Origin: Ectocarpus siliculosus
Taxonomy: Eukaryota > Sar > Phaeophyceae > Ectocarpales > Ectocarpaceae
DNA: 64,000 nucleotides
Assembly (NCBI GenBank): GCA_000310025.1
Contig: FN648885.1
Coordinates: 463,964 to 527,963, forward strand
Direction: 5' to 3'
The notes beneath the pieces were generated by a model. That model saw nothing but the letters and a program-made list of their open reading frames with translations. It did not search any database and was not told where the DNA came from. A program made the translations under genes and the position numbers. Positions 36,901 through 49,400 of this stretch are shown in pieces (the stretch's first letter is position 1; each line of letters opens with the position of its first letter).

Positions 36901-39900
36901 GTCGTTTTGCCAGGTAGAATGATTCAAGGAGCTCTCTTTTTTTTTTTCTGTTTCCAAGAAGGGGGCCAGGGGTCAGAGGGACGAGGAGGGCCACAGGCCA
37001 AAGTTTTTGAAAACCCTGTTTCGCTCTCGCGTCATTGGCGTTGACTTTTCGCAGGGACCCCCGCGTGCTGGACGAGTTGGCTAGGGCGCAGGGGCGATGG
37101 CGCCGCAAACTGAACAGCGAGGCGTTCCCAGTGCTGGAGAGGTGGCTCAAGCGAGCAGCAAGGTAAGACTACTGCTGTACATGCTTCGATGTTCATGGAC
37201 CTGGCACCACCCGCAGGACATTGTTTTCGTGGTTTGATCGCCGGGGCTGGACCAATAAATACCTCAGGGTCGCTAAGAGTGTTTCTGTCACCAACAATAC
37301 CCGCCTTGTTCTAAAGCAGGGTTTTCGCGCCATCCCTTCTTGTTGTTGTCGTTTTTTTTTTGTGGGTTGGTTCCTATTAGGGACGGAGACACCAAGGTCG
37401 CCTGCATCCTTCACGCGCACCTGTTGCTGCTCTTCAAGAACCTCGGCGTCGATGACGTCAATAAGACGGTGGCCTCTGTTGTTCTCTCCGCACAGGTTTG
37501 TTTTTGAGTAGAGCAATCTGTTCCGTACTTAGAACTGCAAGCTAGTTTCGAACGGTTGTTTGATCGCGCGGCTCCCATCTACTCTCCATATCCCAACGCT
37601 TCGATTGATTGGCACGGCGGGTTTACATTCGGTCCCGTTGAAGACTAGTGTGACAAAGGTGGCTGTTCCTGACGTTGTGTTCTCCCTGCATAGCAGTTTT
37701 CCTCGGGATGCTTGGAATGCTCTATTTTTGTTGTCGAAGGTCGTCACAATCTTTGCCGGACGCCCTTCCTTCCGACATCTACGCAGTAGCGGTAGAAGCC
37801 CGCAGCTGCAGCCGCAGTCACCCGCTGCTGTCTCTGCATCCTCAGTTCAACAAATACATTCTCCTACGACAACAATTATTTTTTTTGCGAACGCTGTTGT
37901 TTTTGTCGTACCATGAAAGGTTTGGCTGATGGTGCACCACCGGTTCGATCTGGAGGCCGTCGACGGAGCAGACGGGATTCGCAGGGCGTCTGGAGGAGGA
38001 GGAACCGGCGGCGGGATTGACAGGATGAGCCGGGCGCTTCAGATCCCTCCGACCGAGGTGTTCGAGATCATCACGCAGCACCGGTGCGGCTTTGCTGGAT
38101 TGTGCTGCGGTTGTGTGTGGGAAAAGATCGCTTTGCAACTTGGGCAGGTTTTAGGGGCTCTGGTCCAACGTTTGTTGAAGTTTTGGAGGCGGTTTAAAGT
38201 GGCTTTGAAGACTGATGTCAAGTGTGCTGCTATATAGAATAACGGATTATTTTGTTGTGACGCTGGCCAAAGTGTGGGAGTGCCCGCCTTGCCTGTCGAT
38301 GATAGTGTCTTACCCGCCACGGCCCACGCATTTGGCGGTGAAGAAGAGCCGGCGCTCTCCCCTCGTTTTTTTTTTGTTCCCCCCGCCCCTCCTATGTATC
38401 TCCATCTTCGATAGACGCATTTAAAGTCCATGTCCGACTGACGACTCTCCTTTTTCGCTTTGCTTGTTTTTTTTGTTTTTTATGTACTCGGTGGCGCACA
38501 GGGTGAAGATTCTGCAGTGGATGGAGGCCAACCCTCTCCTCGCGGACAAGGTTCTGGAGGGAGTGGTTCGAGTCATCACCCTCACCGGCGACCGCACCGG
38601 GCTCTCTCGTAAGACTGACGTCCTCTTCAAGGACCGACACTGGGAGAGCATCCAGAGGATCAACTGCAGGGGAAGGCGAGTGGGGTTGGATTGACCGCTT
38701 GTGCTGCGGTTGCAGTTGCGCGTCTGAAGCGCCAAAATTGGCGCGTCGTGGGTTGATTGTGAAGAGGGAGGAGAGGCGCAGTCGGGGCGAGGCGTTGGAT
38801 CCGGTGCAGCGTACGGCCATGTGCTATTCGTGGCCGACACACGGGAGAAATTGTTGGAATGGAAGGTGCCGGATGCAGAGGAAGGCGGTATGTTGCCACA
38901 ATTTTGATGTACTTGTACAATGCCCTGTGTCACTTTACATGTCAGAGTCGAATCGATGTTTGACGCTGCTTTTTTTTCTGTCGAATCAATCGTTTTAGTG
39001 ATCCACTTTATTTCCGTTGTCTTTCTCTCTCTCTCTTTCTTTTCCCTGTTTCTTTTTCTCTCTGTCGTTGTCGTTTGTTCCTTCATCCCTTTTTTGACCG
39101 GGGTCGATCGTCTGTACCTCGGGTAGGAACCTATTCCCTTGGTTGTTTTCTTTTTCTTCTTTTCGTTTGGGTAGAAAAACAAATAGCGCATGGGAGGAAT
39201 TTTCTGGTGTCCAGTTCTTAGTTTTAGAGAGGTGTACCCCTATTAGGGGCAGTTAGCTTGTGACCACGGAAGGCGGCCGCGTGAGTTGTATACTATAGTA
39301 TAGTATAGTATAGTATAGTATAGTACGGATATTAGAAGGTACTGAGCGGATACCGGAATGGTTTAAATGTGAAGACAACAACAACAACAACAACAACAAC
39401 TCACCAATTCGCAACAAATGCCATTCAAGCTGAAACTCCTGCTGTCCTTGACATATGTTGCGGCATAAAATCACTCGACCAGATTCGTGCCCGACACGGA
39501 AGTTGTGCGGCATCAGCTGGCGCAGCAAGAACTGGAAGGATCGGCGGCGCTATCGTACGAAGAGTATCTCAGGAGGCTGACTCAGGCGGTAGACACAGAG
39601 GTCAGTGGCTTTATTGAGCTTCGTAGCTCGGTGGAAGTCTTTGGACAAATGGTTTAGTCGACGAGCCTGAGGTGTGTGCGATGTATGTGACGCACACAGT
39701 CGACAATGACCTAATGAGGTACACCTGCGTATTGCATCGGTCGACGGAGTTACTCGATTTCCGGAATTTTCTGGTGGTCCATTGTCACGGCACACTTGGA
39801 CCGCTACGAGGTTTCGCGGTCTCACTGCCGGACTAAAAACTTGTCGGAGGTGCTGCAAAAAAGGCTACGATGGCCAATAAAAAGGGCTAATGAAAACTGC

Positions 39901-40313
39901 TTCCGTTTCAACCAAACGCCTGTATTCTTGGTGTGCGTGTGACTCACATGGGCTGGTCGGCTCTTGGTCGAACGATGAAACCAACCACCTTGGAAAGTGA
40001 TGTAAACCAATCTTCTGTCTTCCGCTAAGGACGCCGCGTAGGTAGGAGAGTAGACACACGTTTGAGACGTGTGTACGGTGTGTCAACCGTGTAACTCTTC
40101 CGATTCTCGGTATTTTGAAACCGTTTCCTTGCGACCGATGCCTCCGTTCAGGTGAACACCCAGCTGGGAGAGTTTACCTTGCGCCGACACACGATGGAGA
40201 CCCTTCCCCGGTCTATCGAGGAACACCCCGACTTCCAGTCCATCTTCGGCCTTGCGGAAGATACTTCCAGGTGAACAACACCAACAAACCGTCTCTGTTG
40301 CTACTTGTGGTCG

Positions 40314-40365
<52 letters not shown>

Positions 40366-40370
40366 GGTCG

Positions 40371-40401
<31 letters not shown>

Positions 40402-43400
40402 GGTCGTTGTTGTTGTTGTTGTTGTTGTTGTGGTCGTTGTTGTTGTTGTTGTTGTTGTTGTTGTTGCGGCTGCGGCGGGTGCTGCTGCTAGTACGTCCCA
40501 GGGTCACTGGCGGCTTAAGTACATTAGAGCGTTGCAGGCAGCTCTGCTTTTTCACATATGGAAGTGCTGCTTCTTTGACGTACACGACGGCAGCCGTTTG
40601 CAAGCATTCCCTGAACGTATTACTAGGCCTCTTGTTTTTGTTTGTCGAGGACAGGGATACACACATTTACAGCATGAGCGTATTGCTCGACAACGATCGT
40701 TCACGGGGATGTAGGGAGGCTGCTGGAACTCACCCAAACGAAAGGTTTACGGAGAAGCGACATTGCGACGTAGGTGTCTGAAAACCCTTAGGCTCCCACG
40801 AACTCGTACCCCCTAGCACGCAAGAGTGCCTCACACGCCGCCAGCCTCTCTCAGCTAATGGAATCGGGCCTCAACGATCATACAACGGTCATATATATAG
40901 CTCCAGAAAATCACGACTTTAGTGGCGCCAAGTTGACGGTTCGTACCAAGACCAAGAAGGGTTCCCGAAGGGGGGTGTTTTCGTTTCTGCCTCCTGCCCA
41001 GGGCTAACTCGAGCAATCTAACTCGACTTTGGGCCACGTACGGCAATTTTCAACGGGGTACGCTAAACGAAGATGTAGCTGTCTCTTTTTTTGTACCTGG
41101 GGCTGGTCGGATGTCGGAAGAGTTTTTCGCTCCATCTGTCCATCCGTATCCTGTCAGATCGCACCGTCATACTGCGATCACCACGTGACAGAAACTGATC
41201 ACCAATAGTTATTTTCGCATCTTACAATTGGCAGCACATGGCAGCACACGCCTGTGGGTCCGATGACGGGCTAGCTCCCCGCTTATCCTTAATTTTCCTC
41301 TGACATTTCGTCGCCAGTACGACGCCCTCATGCTTGCCTGCAGAACACAGCGCTATAGCATCACAACGTCATGCCACACCACTACGTAGCAACCGAGCTG
41401 TAGCAATCGGTCCAGGGGGTGGGGGGGGGCGTTTTCATTCGAAACGCACGGCGACAGTAACATTTATCGTTAACCAACAAGTGCCACCAAGGCAATAACG
41501 AACCCAATTTTGGCGTCGTCGTGACAGCACGGTGGGGTGCGCGGAGGTGCTCAACACCACCCGTCGCACCTGGCTGAGGCTGGTAGGACGTCGGCACGAC
41601 GTGCAGCTGTGGGACATGGACACTCGCGTCCCTCTGCTGGCGTACAAGCGGCCCTACACGGGGAAGGAGGCAGCGGGAGAGGCATGGGTCGCCGCTGTGC
41701 TGGAACCCGTGCGCTCGAGGTGCGTTTTTTTTATGTAGGCATCGCTGTGTATGTCGCAGTTTCGTCCCTTCCTTTATTCGGATAGCGTCAGTTTGCAGGC
41801 TCTTCTTCCGTGGTGTCGTTGTCGTTGGGCACGTGGACACCAAGAGATACGCGTTTGTGCGGTTGTTGTTTGTGTTGTTATTGGAGGTGGGGAATAAATC
41901 CAGTTGCGAGTAGATATCTCTACGTAAGTATGCAGCGACCGCCGTCGCTATGGCTGTCTCTTCTTCTTGATACTCCCTCGACTCGACATGAGACACATGC
42001 ATACTCGGGATCAAGACTTGGAAGGCTTGATTCTCCCGGAAATTTCCGTGTGGGTCGTCAGGTGTCCGTCCTCCTTGAACCAGTCTCTCGGTATCGATAG
42101 TGCTGACGTAACGGTTGTACGGGCGGTGCTGACTGGCGTTCCAATTATCTGGTGCGCATTTTTCATTGCCACCGTACGCCAGGTACTTCCCAGACCTCAG
42201 GCTGTTTTTGCCTCAGGGGGCCTACACGGACTCCCACACCTTCGCCCACCTGTCTGGGTATCACGTCGTTAAAGTCAAGGAGCCAGCTCATCATGGTGTG
42301 TTAGAATACTAGGGTTGATAGGATAAGGGCCGAAGAGTCAGTGCATCACGATGCGCGCTGAGGTGCAGAGTTTGCCTTGACTGGTACTGTTTTGGACTGT
42401 GTTACTATTTGTTGCATCCGTGCTGGTGTCGATACAGCGTGTACTCAGTCTGTGGCTTCATTGGGTGTAGGCTCAAGCGTGTTTTAGTCTCATAGGAAAC
42501 CGTCGGGTATGGGTCTTTAGTTGCTCTGCTGTGCATGGTGCTTCAACAAAGGCTGTGGTGGTGTTGCGCTCTCTGTTTTGTACACGAAGAGGTCAATAGA
42601 AACCGGAGCAGAACTCGACATGGGCCGTGTCACCAACAGTTGCCATTCCCGTGTTGAAATGGGTGTGTTTGGGCACAACATTAACAACGCCCTACAGGTG
42701 CGGAGCCAGCGGAGGGAGAGGAGGAAGCGAAGACGGTGACGAGGGAAGTGAAGTACCTCAAGGAGGTGGTTGTCGCCAAAGACCCTCCGGTGGTGCACGT
42801 GTTTGACGTTGTGGAGCACGGCCGACGCTTCTACCGGACTCTCGCATTCTCGTCCGACGCGTCTCTCTCGCTCGTCTCCAGCCCACCGTCCGGGGTGAGA
42901 ATTAATAAGACTCGCGGCGGGCTGACTGACTGAGTGATTCGATTCGGAACGCGTGACCATATCGTTCGAGGTGTTGTGAGAGAAGCTCGTGGGCGTTGAT
43001 GTGCCGCTGTTAGTGTTGCGTTCAGAGTAATGGTGCGCATTTTTGACGGCACCTGATCTCCTTCTTTAGCTTACGACACAGGGAATTAACCCTTTGAGCC
43101 TGACAGTTATGTCTTGGTCTCAATTCTTCCACCTCGTGGTCAGGCGAGCCGCCAGCATGACGACCTCGGTTTTTGTTCTAACCCTCGTCCGAAACTTCAA
43201 CCTCCAATATTTTTGTTGTTTCTTTTCTCCCCCCCCTCCTGGGGCATTGGAAGTGGTCTGAAGAGGCGGGAAGTGTACCGATAGAATAAATTGAATAGGG
43301 AAGACATTTTTAAACCACCTTTGGCAATGTAGGCAGGAACGATTGGCCATCGGTGATCGGTCCTGTAGGAACAATGCTCCATCCTGTCGAGGACGTGTGG

Positions 43401-46400
43401 TCAATGGTCTAACCAATGGTCTAACCGCTAAGGCATGCAAAAACACAAGAGTACGCCCCCCCCCCCCGATGGTCAGGCAAGCCGACGCGACGACCCCGGC
43501 GCTCACCTGTCAGCGGGAGATCCTCTGTCCAAGCCCTTCAGGGAGAACTCTTTGGTTATCACGAGGGCCGCAGAGGTATAACGTCCACGTTCACCAGCGA
43601 TAACGTTGATTCGAATGGTAGCATACCTCGTCGTTCAGATCGATTCTGCACGAGCTACTGCTGTATGTAGTCGCGCCGGGGCTGCTTTCTTTATCCTGAC
43701 CTTGAATCACGATTTTCAGGACGCCATGTATTCATAGCTTTTTCGCCTCAATTTTGATTATTGATCCGTGAATCAATTCCTCTCTTTAACGCCTCTGTGA
43801 ACCTCTGTTCGCTCGGATCTGCCCTCGCAGGTGAAGGGTGCGGGGGATTCTGTCCGAATCCCGGCCCGCCTGCTGCTGGGCATTGTGCCAGAGGTGCTGC
43901 TTCGATCCTTCCACTTCTGGCAGTATCAGGTGCAGCGATGCTTTGCGGTATCTTGTTCTGTGGTTGTGCAGTCTTGTGTGCTGAGACAGATGCTATCCTT
44001 TGAGTTCAAAGTGCTTGATGCTGAGTATTGTCTGGGGGTGTTGCGTGGATGATGAACCGGATGATAGGATGCAGCTGAATCGCTGTGATGATGGATATGC
44101 ATTAGATTAGTGCGATTGAGGTTCGGTCTACCAAAGTCGTTGTACCTCATTCATGCGGTAGGCGGGTGTTGGCTAGATTGTGCTTGGTTTCGAACTTGCC
44201 TCCGTTCACATCTCCCCCCGATATTTGTCTGATGATGTTGCAGTCTCGCGAAATGATACTCTTCCGATGTTTGCTATTGCTACAACTCAGCACTCACCGC
44301 CGAGGTACTACTCCTGGTTTTGTATTTCGTGGTTGTTGCATACCTTTCCACAGGACGACAGCTTGGTCGGAGTACCGTCCAAGCTCAACCGTTACAAGCG
44401 GGCCGGGACCAAAGCCATTGACCTCAACGACAGCAACAACAGCGACACGGAGGAAGATACTGATGGAGGAGACGACGGTGACAGCACAAACAAGAAGACC
44501 GCCGCCACAGCAATCGATAACAGCCTCGAGGACGGCGAGGGGGAGGGTGATGTCGGGGGCGGCGCGGGGCTGACTCTCATCAAGATTCGGCTCTTCAAGG
44601 AGGCCAAGAAGGATGAGGCGAGTGAATTTTTCCGGTTACCTTGAGCATAGTGCTTGCTGCTGCCACGGTTGTTGTTGCTTCTACTGGTTTCTTCCTGCTT
44701 TCCCAGCTCAAGGGTTTCTGTTGCTGCTGTTTTGGGTACTGCTGTTGCTGTACTGCGGCTCCTGCCTTTTCTGACGAAGTGCCGAACTAATGATGTGGAA
44801 ACCTTCGTGAAAAGTTTGTCACAGCAGTGCTGTAGACACGCGCTACAATGCTCTACCTCTTATTTTCCCTATCCTTGGTAGTTTTTTTCTCTCCCCCTAT
44901 CGTTTTGCCAGTTCCGTTTCCCTTTCCATCCGTTAGTTACCCCTTATTCTTGTCGCCGTCCTCCTCTTCTCCCTTTCCCTTTTCCTCTCCCCATCCCTCT
45001 CTTGCTTTGTCCGTTCCTCTCTATCTCACACACACCCATACACACACACTCTCTCTCTCTCTTCTCTCTCCGTTCTTGCCTGCCCCTCACCTTGCCGTGT
45101 CCTCATGTCCCGTCCACCGTCTCCTCGTCGTTGTTTTCCCGACCAACACAAACAAACACCACTACAGTCTGGGCATGGCCACAGCGAAGCCTTCGGCGTG
45201 ATCACCCGAGTCGTTTTCCCGGACGTGAGTCTCCCCCACCTCGCCAAGGTCCACGCTCCGGACGCGATCGAATCGTCTTCGTCGCCGCCATCGGCTTCCT
45301 CAGACCCTTCGATGTCATCTTCCGCTGGTAGCGGCCAGCAGCAACAACCTCTAGTGCCGGTCGGAAGCGGCAGCGGCGGAACTAGTGCCATGGACGCTGA
45401 AAAGGCGGAGGTGATTCAAGTCTTCACCGTTTTTTGGCACTACGTTCGTTTTTGTTTCCGTCAAAGGTTGAAGTACGTATCATTTGCCGGCCCGAATTGG
45501 TCGGCACGCTTAATTTGTTTTTAGTAATCTGCTATGTTTCTTATTTCCGACTATCGTTTCGTGGTACTAGTCTGCATGGTTTGACACTTGAAGTCGGGAG
45601 GCGGCTCTTGTTGTGCCGATATTCGCCGTTCAATTTTCACCCGCACTACGAAGCAGAGCGTCAATCAAATTGTCTTTTACGTAGTTTCCTCGTGACGCGA
45701 TCGATCCCGGCACTACTGAGCCTGCACTACGGCGCCCCCTCCCTCCCCCCCCGCTGAACTCAAACGATTGCTACATTCAATGGAGCTTTTCCCGTTTTGC
45801 ACACTTTTTGTTGGTGACGTGCTATTTTCGCGTTTGGAGGTTTTTTCTGGGTCCATTTTGATTTCATTTATTTGACTTCTCGAAACGGGCAAGTTGACCT
45901 GTGACCACAGAAGGCGTCCGCAGTTGGACCAGCACGGGTATTAAAAGGTATGTACTAAAGCAGAGACCTGGACGACTTTTTAACGTGAAGACAAGATCAT
46001 AGACATCTACAGCTCATACTATTTGCTGTACTGTACTGTACTAGGCTGCCGCCGAGGCGGAGCTCCTTGACACGCTCGTGGGGCTGGTGGCCTTGAAGGG
46101 CGGCACCGGCGGGGTGGCCCCGAACGGGGGGGGCGGCCTTGGGGCTGAGGCGGGATCCCTCGGGAACGGCCGGTACGCCGTGAAGCTGTCGGAGGGCAGG
46201 GAGTCGAGCGGGAAGGTGGATCAGTCGACGCTCCTCAACTTGCTCTTCGTTCCAGACGGCAGGTGAGAACGAGAAAGAGCAAGGAATTCGATGGAGGAGT
46301 GGCAAAGGGAGTTGTTCTTTGCTTCTCTAGATTGTTGTCTCTGAGCCACCACCGGCTTGTTTCCTTGTGCGGCTCGGTAGGCCAATAGGAATCTTCGGCC

Positions 46401-49400
46401 AAGGTGCAATATTATCTGCTAGATACATGAACGTGACAATGAAACGTTCTGAACGTGGAAGCTTCCTCCGAATGGTGCTACATCCTATGCACGATGCCCC
46501 CTCGTCAACGCATCCCCTGGGGTGTCGAACATGCCCCCGTCCACTATTGAGAACCCCCTGAGCTGCTATCAGCACAACCCTCTCAACAAATTCCTATCGC
46601 GTACACCTGGCGTTACGCAGCCCGATGAAGGTCTTGGCCAAGGCTCTCCTGCGGTTGGACGGCCTCAGCCACGTGTTGGCGTGGACGCGGGACCCCGTAC
46701 TGGCCTGCAAGGACCCCGCCTCCTTGGACTTCGTGGAACTCCCTCGTTTGAGACTGCGCTTCGAGGCGAAGGCCGACGGCCCTGGAGGGAAGGTGGGTTG
46801 TTCGTGTTGCCAGACTACCTTAGGCGCGTAAGATAACATACCCGCTGGTACGGATTCCGTACCCCTATTGCTCCACGGGGAAGAGGAGGATATGCTAAAA
46901 TCGAATGATGTTCGGAAAGCTCTGGACTAGACGGGCCCAACGCCGCCATTTTCGGCACCGTCCCCCTTTTTAGCTGCAGAGTATTCTTCGAAATCGGTCC
47001 AGGGGGTGTGACATATCATGCAACGTGCGTTTCTTTGTCCTTAGCTGTTCTTCCTGCGGTTGTAGTGGCTGCTTTGTCCTTTTCCCACAGCTCGCTTGAT
47101 CTTTGGAGGATCGGAGGATCTCGCACCGTGCGTGGGAGAAATTGTAACGTTTATTTTCTTTAATGTCTTGCCTTTCGTGGGCGAATTCCTCTTCGCGTTT
47201 GACGCCTCCGCTGTATCCCATTCCGTTGTCCCATGCTGCAAGTAAGTGATTGCAGTACTGGGAGGACCTCGGGTAAGATGACCACTTGCAAACATTTGCG
47301 TATCCGTGGTCGACCGTGTTTTGTGTAGGTGCGGCTTCACAGCCTAGAACACGCCGGGATGTTCATTAGCGGGGCGGATGGGGCAGAGATGACCAAGCTT
47401 GTCGAGGTGAGAGATGGCTCATACACACGAAAGTCGCCCCAAACGGTTGACCTGTAGGAGTGCAGCTGAATATCTGGTTTCAGTAGTCGTCACATCCGGC
47501 TGACTTGTGGCAGTATCTGTGTTTGTTGTTGCGCGCGAGGTACAAGTCTTGGGAACATTGTTGACGATGACAACGATGCTATGATACGTGTGTTGTTGCT
47601 GACAATAACGGCAACTAAATGTTAATGAAGACACAATAGCGATGGGTGTTGGACCATGGGCTCCCTCGATGGACCAGGGCCCACGAGCCCTGGCGAAACA
47701 AATGTGATTTATTCGTCAATCTAGCTCCACGTCTGCCATTGTGACTTGTTCTGATCGCAGTCTTGGTTGGGAATGTTTTTCCTGCGGTGTTGTTGAACGT
47801 GGTGCACAAACATGTTGAGCCGATACAATTTATGGTGATGTGGGTACCAACGCGCCCGACGATCTGTGCGTGTGTGTTTGCAGGGACTGCCGTCGTCGCT
47901 GCTGCTGGAGAACTCTGAGAAGGACCGCTTCTTGCTGCTTCCCTCTGCCACTCTGCCCGGACGACCAGAATCCAAGGTGCTATTCAGTTTCAAGACCATG
48001 CAGCCCTCATACCGCCATTTCTTGGTCCCAATGCGGATATTGCTTGTTCTCAAAAGTGTCTCTGTTTTCGTTTTTTTTTCGCTGTTTCTTGTTGCAGATT
48101 TCTGGGGCACATCGTTGGGTTTTTGCGCGTACGCGCGCACCGCACCGCACGGCAGCTTTCCATGTTGACGTGTTCGTTTGTGGCTTTGTCATTGTTGCCG
48201 TTGTCCATGCAGTTAAGGGCGCCTTCCCCTTGTTCCTCGCCTTCCATCCTTTATGTGGGTTCAAATGACTCGTGGAAATGGCCCGTCGCCAGTCACGCTG
48301 ATTATCTGAGCACGAGAACATTGCTTTAACGCTGCTTTGCATCGATTGCAGGGCACTCCTTTCTCCGGAGAAGTCGTCCTCAACCGTTGCGACTCGTGGT
48401 GGCTGCGCTGCGTCGGGGACGGGGCCCGGCACCACCTTTACCCCGTGCACGTCAGCGGCTGTCTGCTCTCCACGCCTTCCCTGAGCGCGGCGCTCTACCT
48501 CCTCGTGTCGAGATTTGTGGCCGGGCAGTACGAGCAGGTGTGGAGACGTGGAGATGAGTTGCATCTAGTCTATGTATCTGCCGCTTGTTTCTGTTGCCGG
48601 CCGGTGGTTCGTTTTTTTTTTTGTCGTGGCGCTTGCTGGTTGTGGATGTTTATGTTTGGTGGTGAGCTTGGCGTGTATAGCCCTTCTTGGTCGGTACGTC
48701 GACACCTTGTCCCTATGGTGACGATCGACTACATGCAATACGTCTTTCGTGCGGCGTAAGTGGAATGACAACACGCACACGCGCTCGGCCCGTTACCCCC
48801 CCCCCTCGGCGCTCCCCCCCCCCCCCTCGGTCACACCATCCCTCTTGACCGCNNNNNNNNNNNNNNNNNNNNNNNNNNNNNNNNNNNNNNNNNNNNNNNN
48901 NNNNNNNNNNNNNNNNNNNNNNNNNNNNNNNNNNNNNNNNNNNNNNNNNNNNNNNNNNNNNNNNNNNNNNNNNNNNNNNNNNNNTCTTCCGTCCCCAAGG
49001 AAGTAAGCACAAGATCCCGACCACCCTTAGCAGGAGGCAGCTCCCCCTTCTTGGGACTCGCCGAATACCTCACGGCGTTTCGCGCTTGGTGATGTGAGAG
49101 CCTGGTCCGGTGAGACCCCGGCGTGTTCCGTCCCGGTTTTGTAGGGATGGGAGGTCAAGGGTCAAACGATTAGGGCATGCAGGATTATGAGTCCCCCCCC
49201 CCCCCCCCCCCCCCCTTGTTGGCGTTACGAAAAAGGCCTTCTCCATGGTAGAGGGCTGCGTGACCGACCTGCCTCTAGGCAAAGAGGAGGCGGGAAGCCT
49301 TCGTTGGCTGGGACACCTTGAGCACGACCACCACCCAGACGCTGTGTCTTGCCGCCTCAAGCTCAGCCTTGCCGCCGCGCCCTGCCCGGAGATGTCGGCC

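Larger units (their letters stand above)
33188..41719 (+). other. Segment 4: exons 20-32 (residues 1149-1706)
   Basis: Exons 33188..33273, 34002..34113, 34748..34873, 35585..35650, 35995..36099, 36457..36644, 37055..37162, 37381..37495, 37920..38083, 38502..38675, 39483..39600, 40152..40270, 41528..41719. Family-like strings are GFGGHTLDCQAFID, RDCELMLQYLTVPYLRIPLV, LQEVLDASLFEPAQW, VNTQLGEFTLRRH and RTWLRLVGRRHDVQLWD. Exon 29 ends at GGAAG/GCGAGT, a GC donor; only this join restores INCRGRFVPDTE across exons 29-30. The intron after exon 21 repeats the exon's own 3' end and donor, and the intron after exon 31 contains a long GTT microsatellite. Confidence 0.7.
42183..48537 (+). other. Segment 5: exons 33-42 (residues 1706-2260)
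   Basis: Exons 42183..42295, 42698..42894, 43831..43929, 44354..44617, 45168..45410, 46045..46262, 46621..46792, 47329..47406, 47884..47976, 48352..48537. Conserved-looking strings: LRLFLPQGAYTDSHTFAHLS, HVFDVVEHGRRFYRTLAFSS, LLRSFHFWQYQ, LSHVLAWTR, GLPSSLLLENS and LYPVHVSGCLLSTPSLSAAL. Exon 36 encodes an acidic Asp/Asn/Glu/Gly insert (DLNDSNNSDTEEDTDGGDD) and ends at GATGAG/GCGAGT, another GC donor. Exons 37 and 38 add Ser/Gln/Gly-rich low complexity, probably surface loops. Confidence 0.7.

Noticed and set aside
40115-40781. ORFs of 158-199 codons made of poly-Val, poly-Leu or poly-Cys
   Set aside because: They are translations of the intronic GTT microsatellite. Only the exon 31 part (40152-40270) is coding, in a different context.
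41798-41886. Possible exon (acceptor TTTGCAG, donor GGAG/GTGGGG) between exons 32 and 33
   Set aside because: It enters in the right phase but leaves in phase 0, while exon 33 needs phase 2. Exon 32 joins exon 33 directly and gives a family-like sequence.
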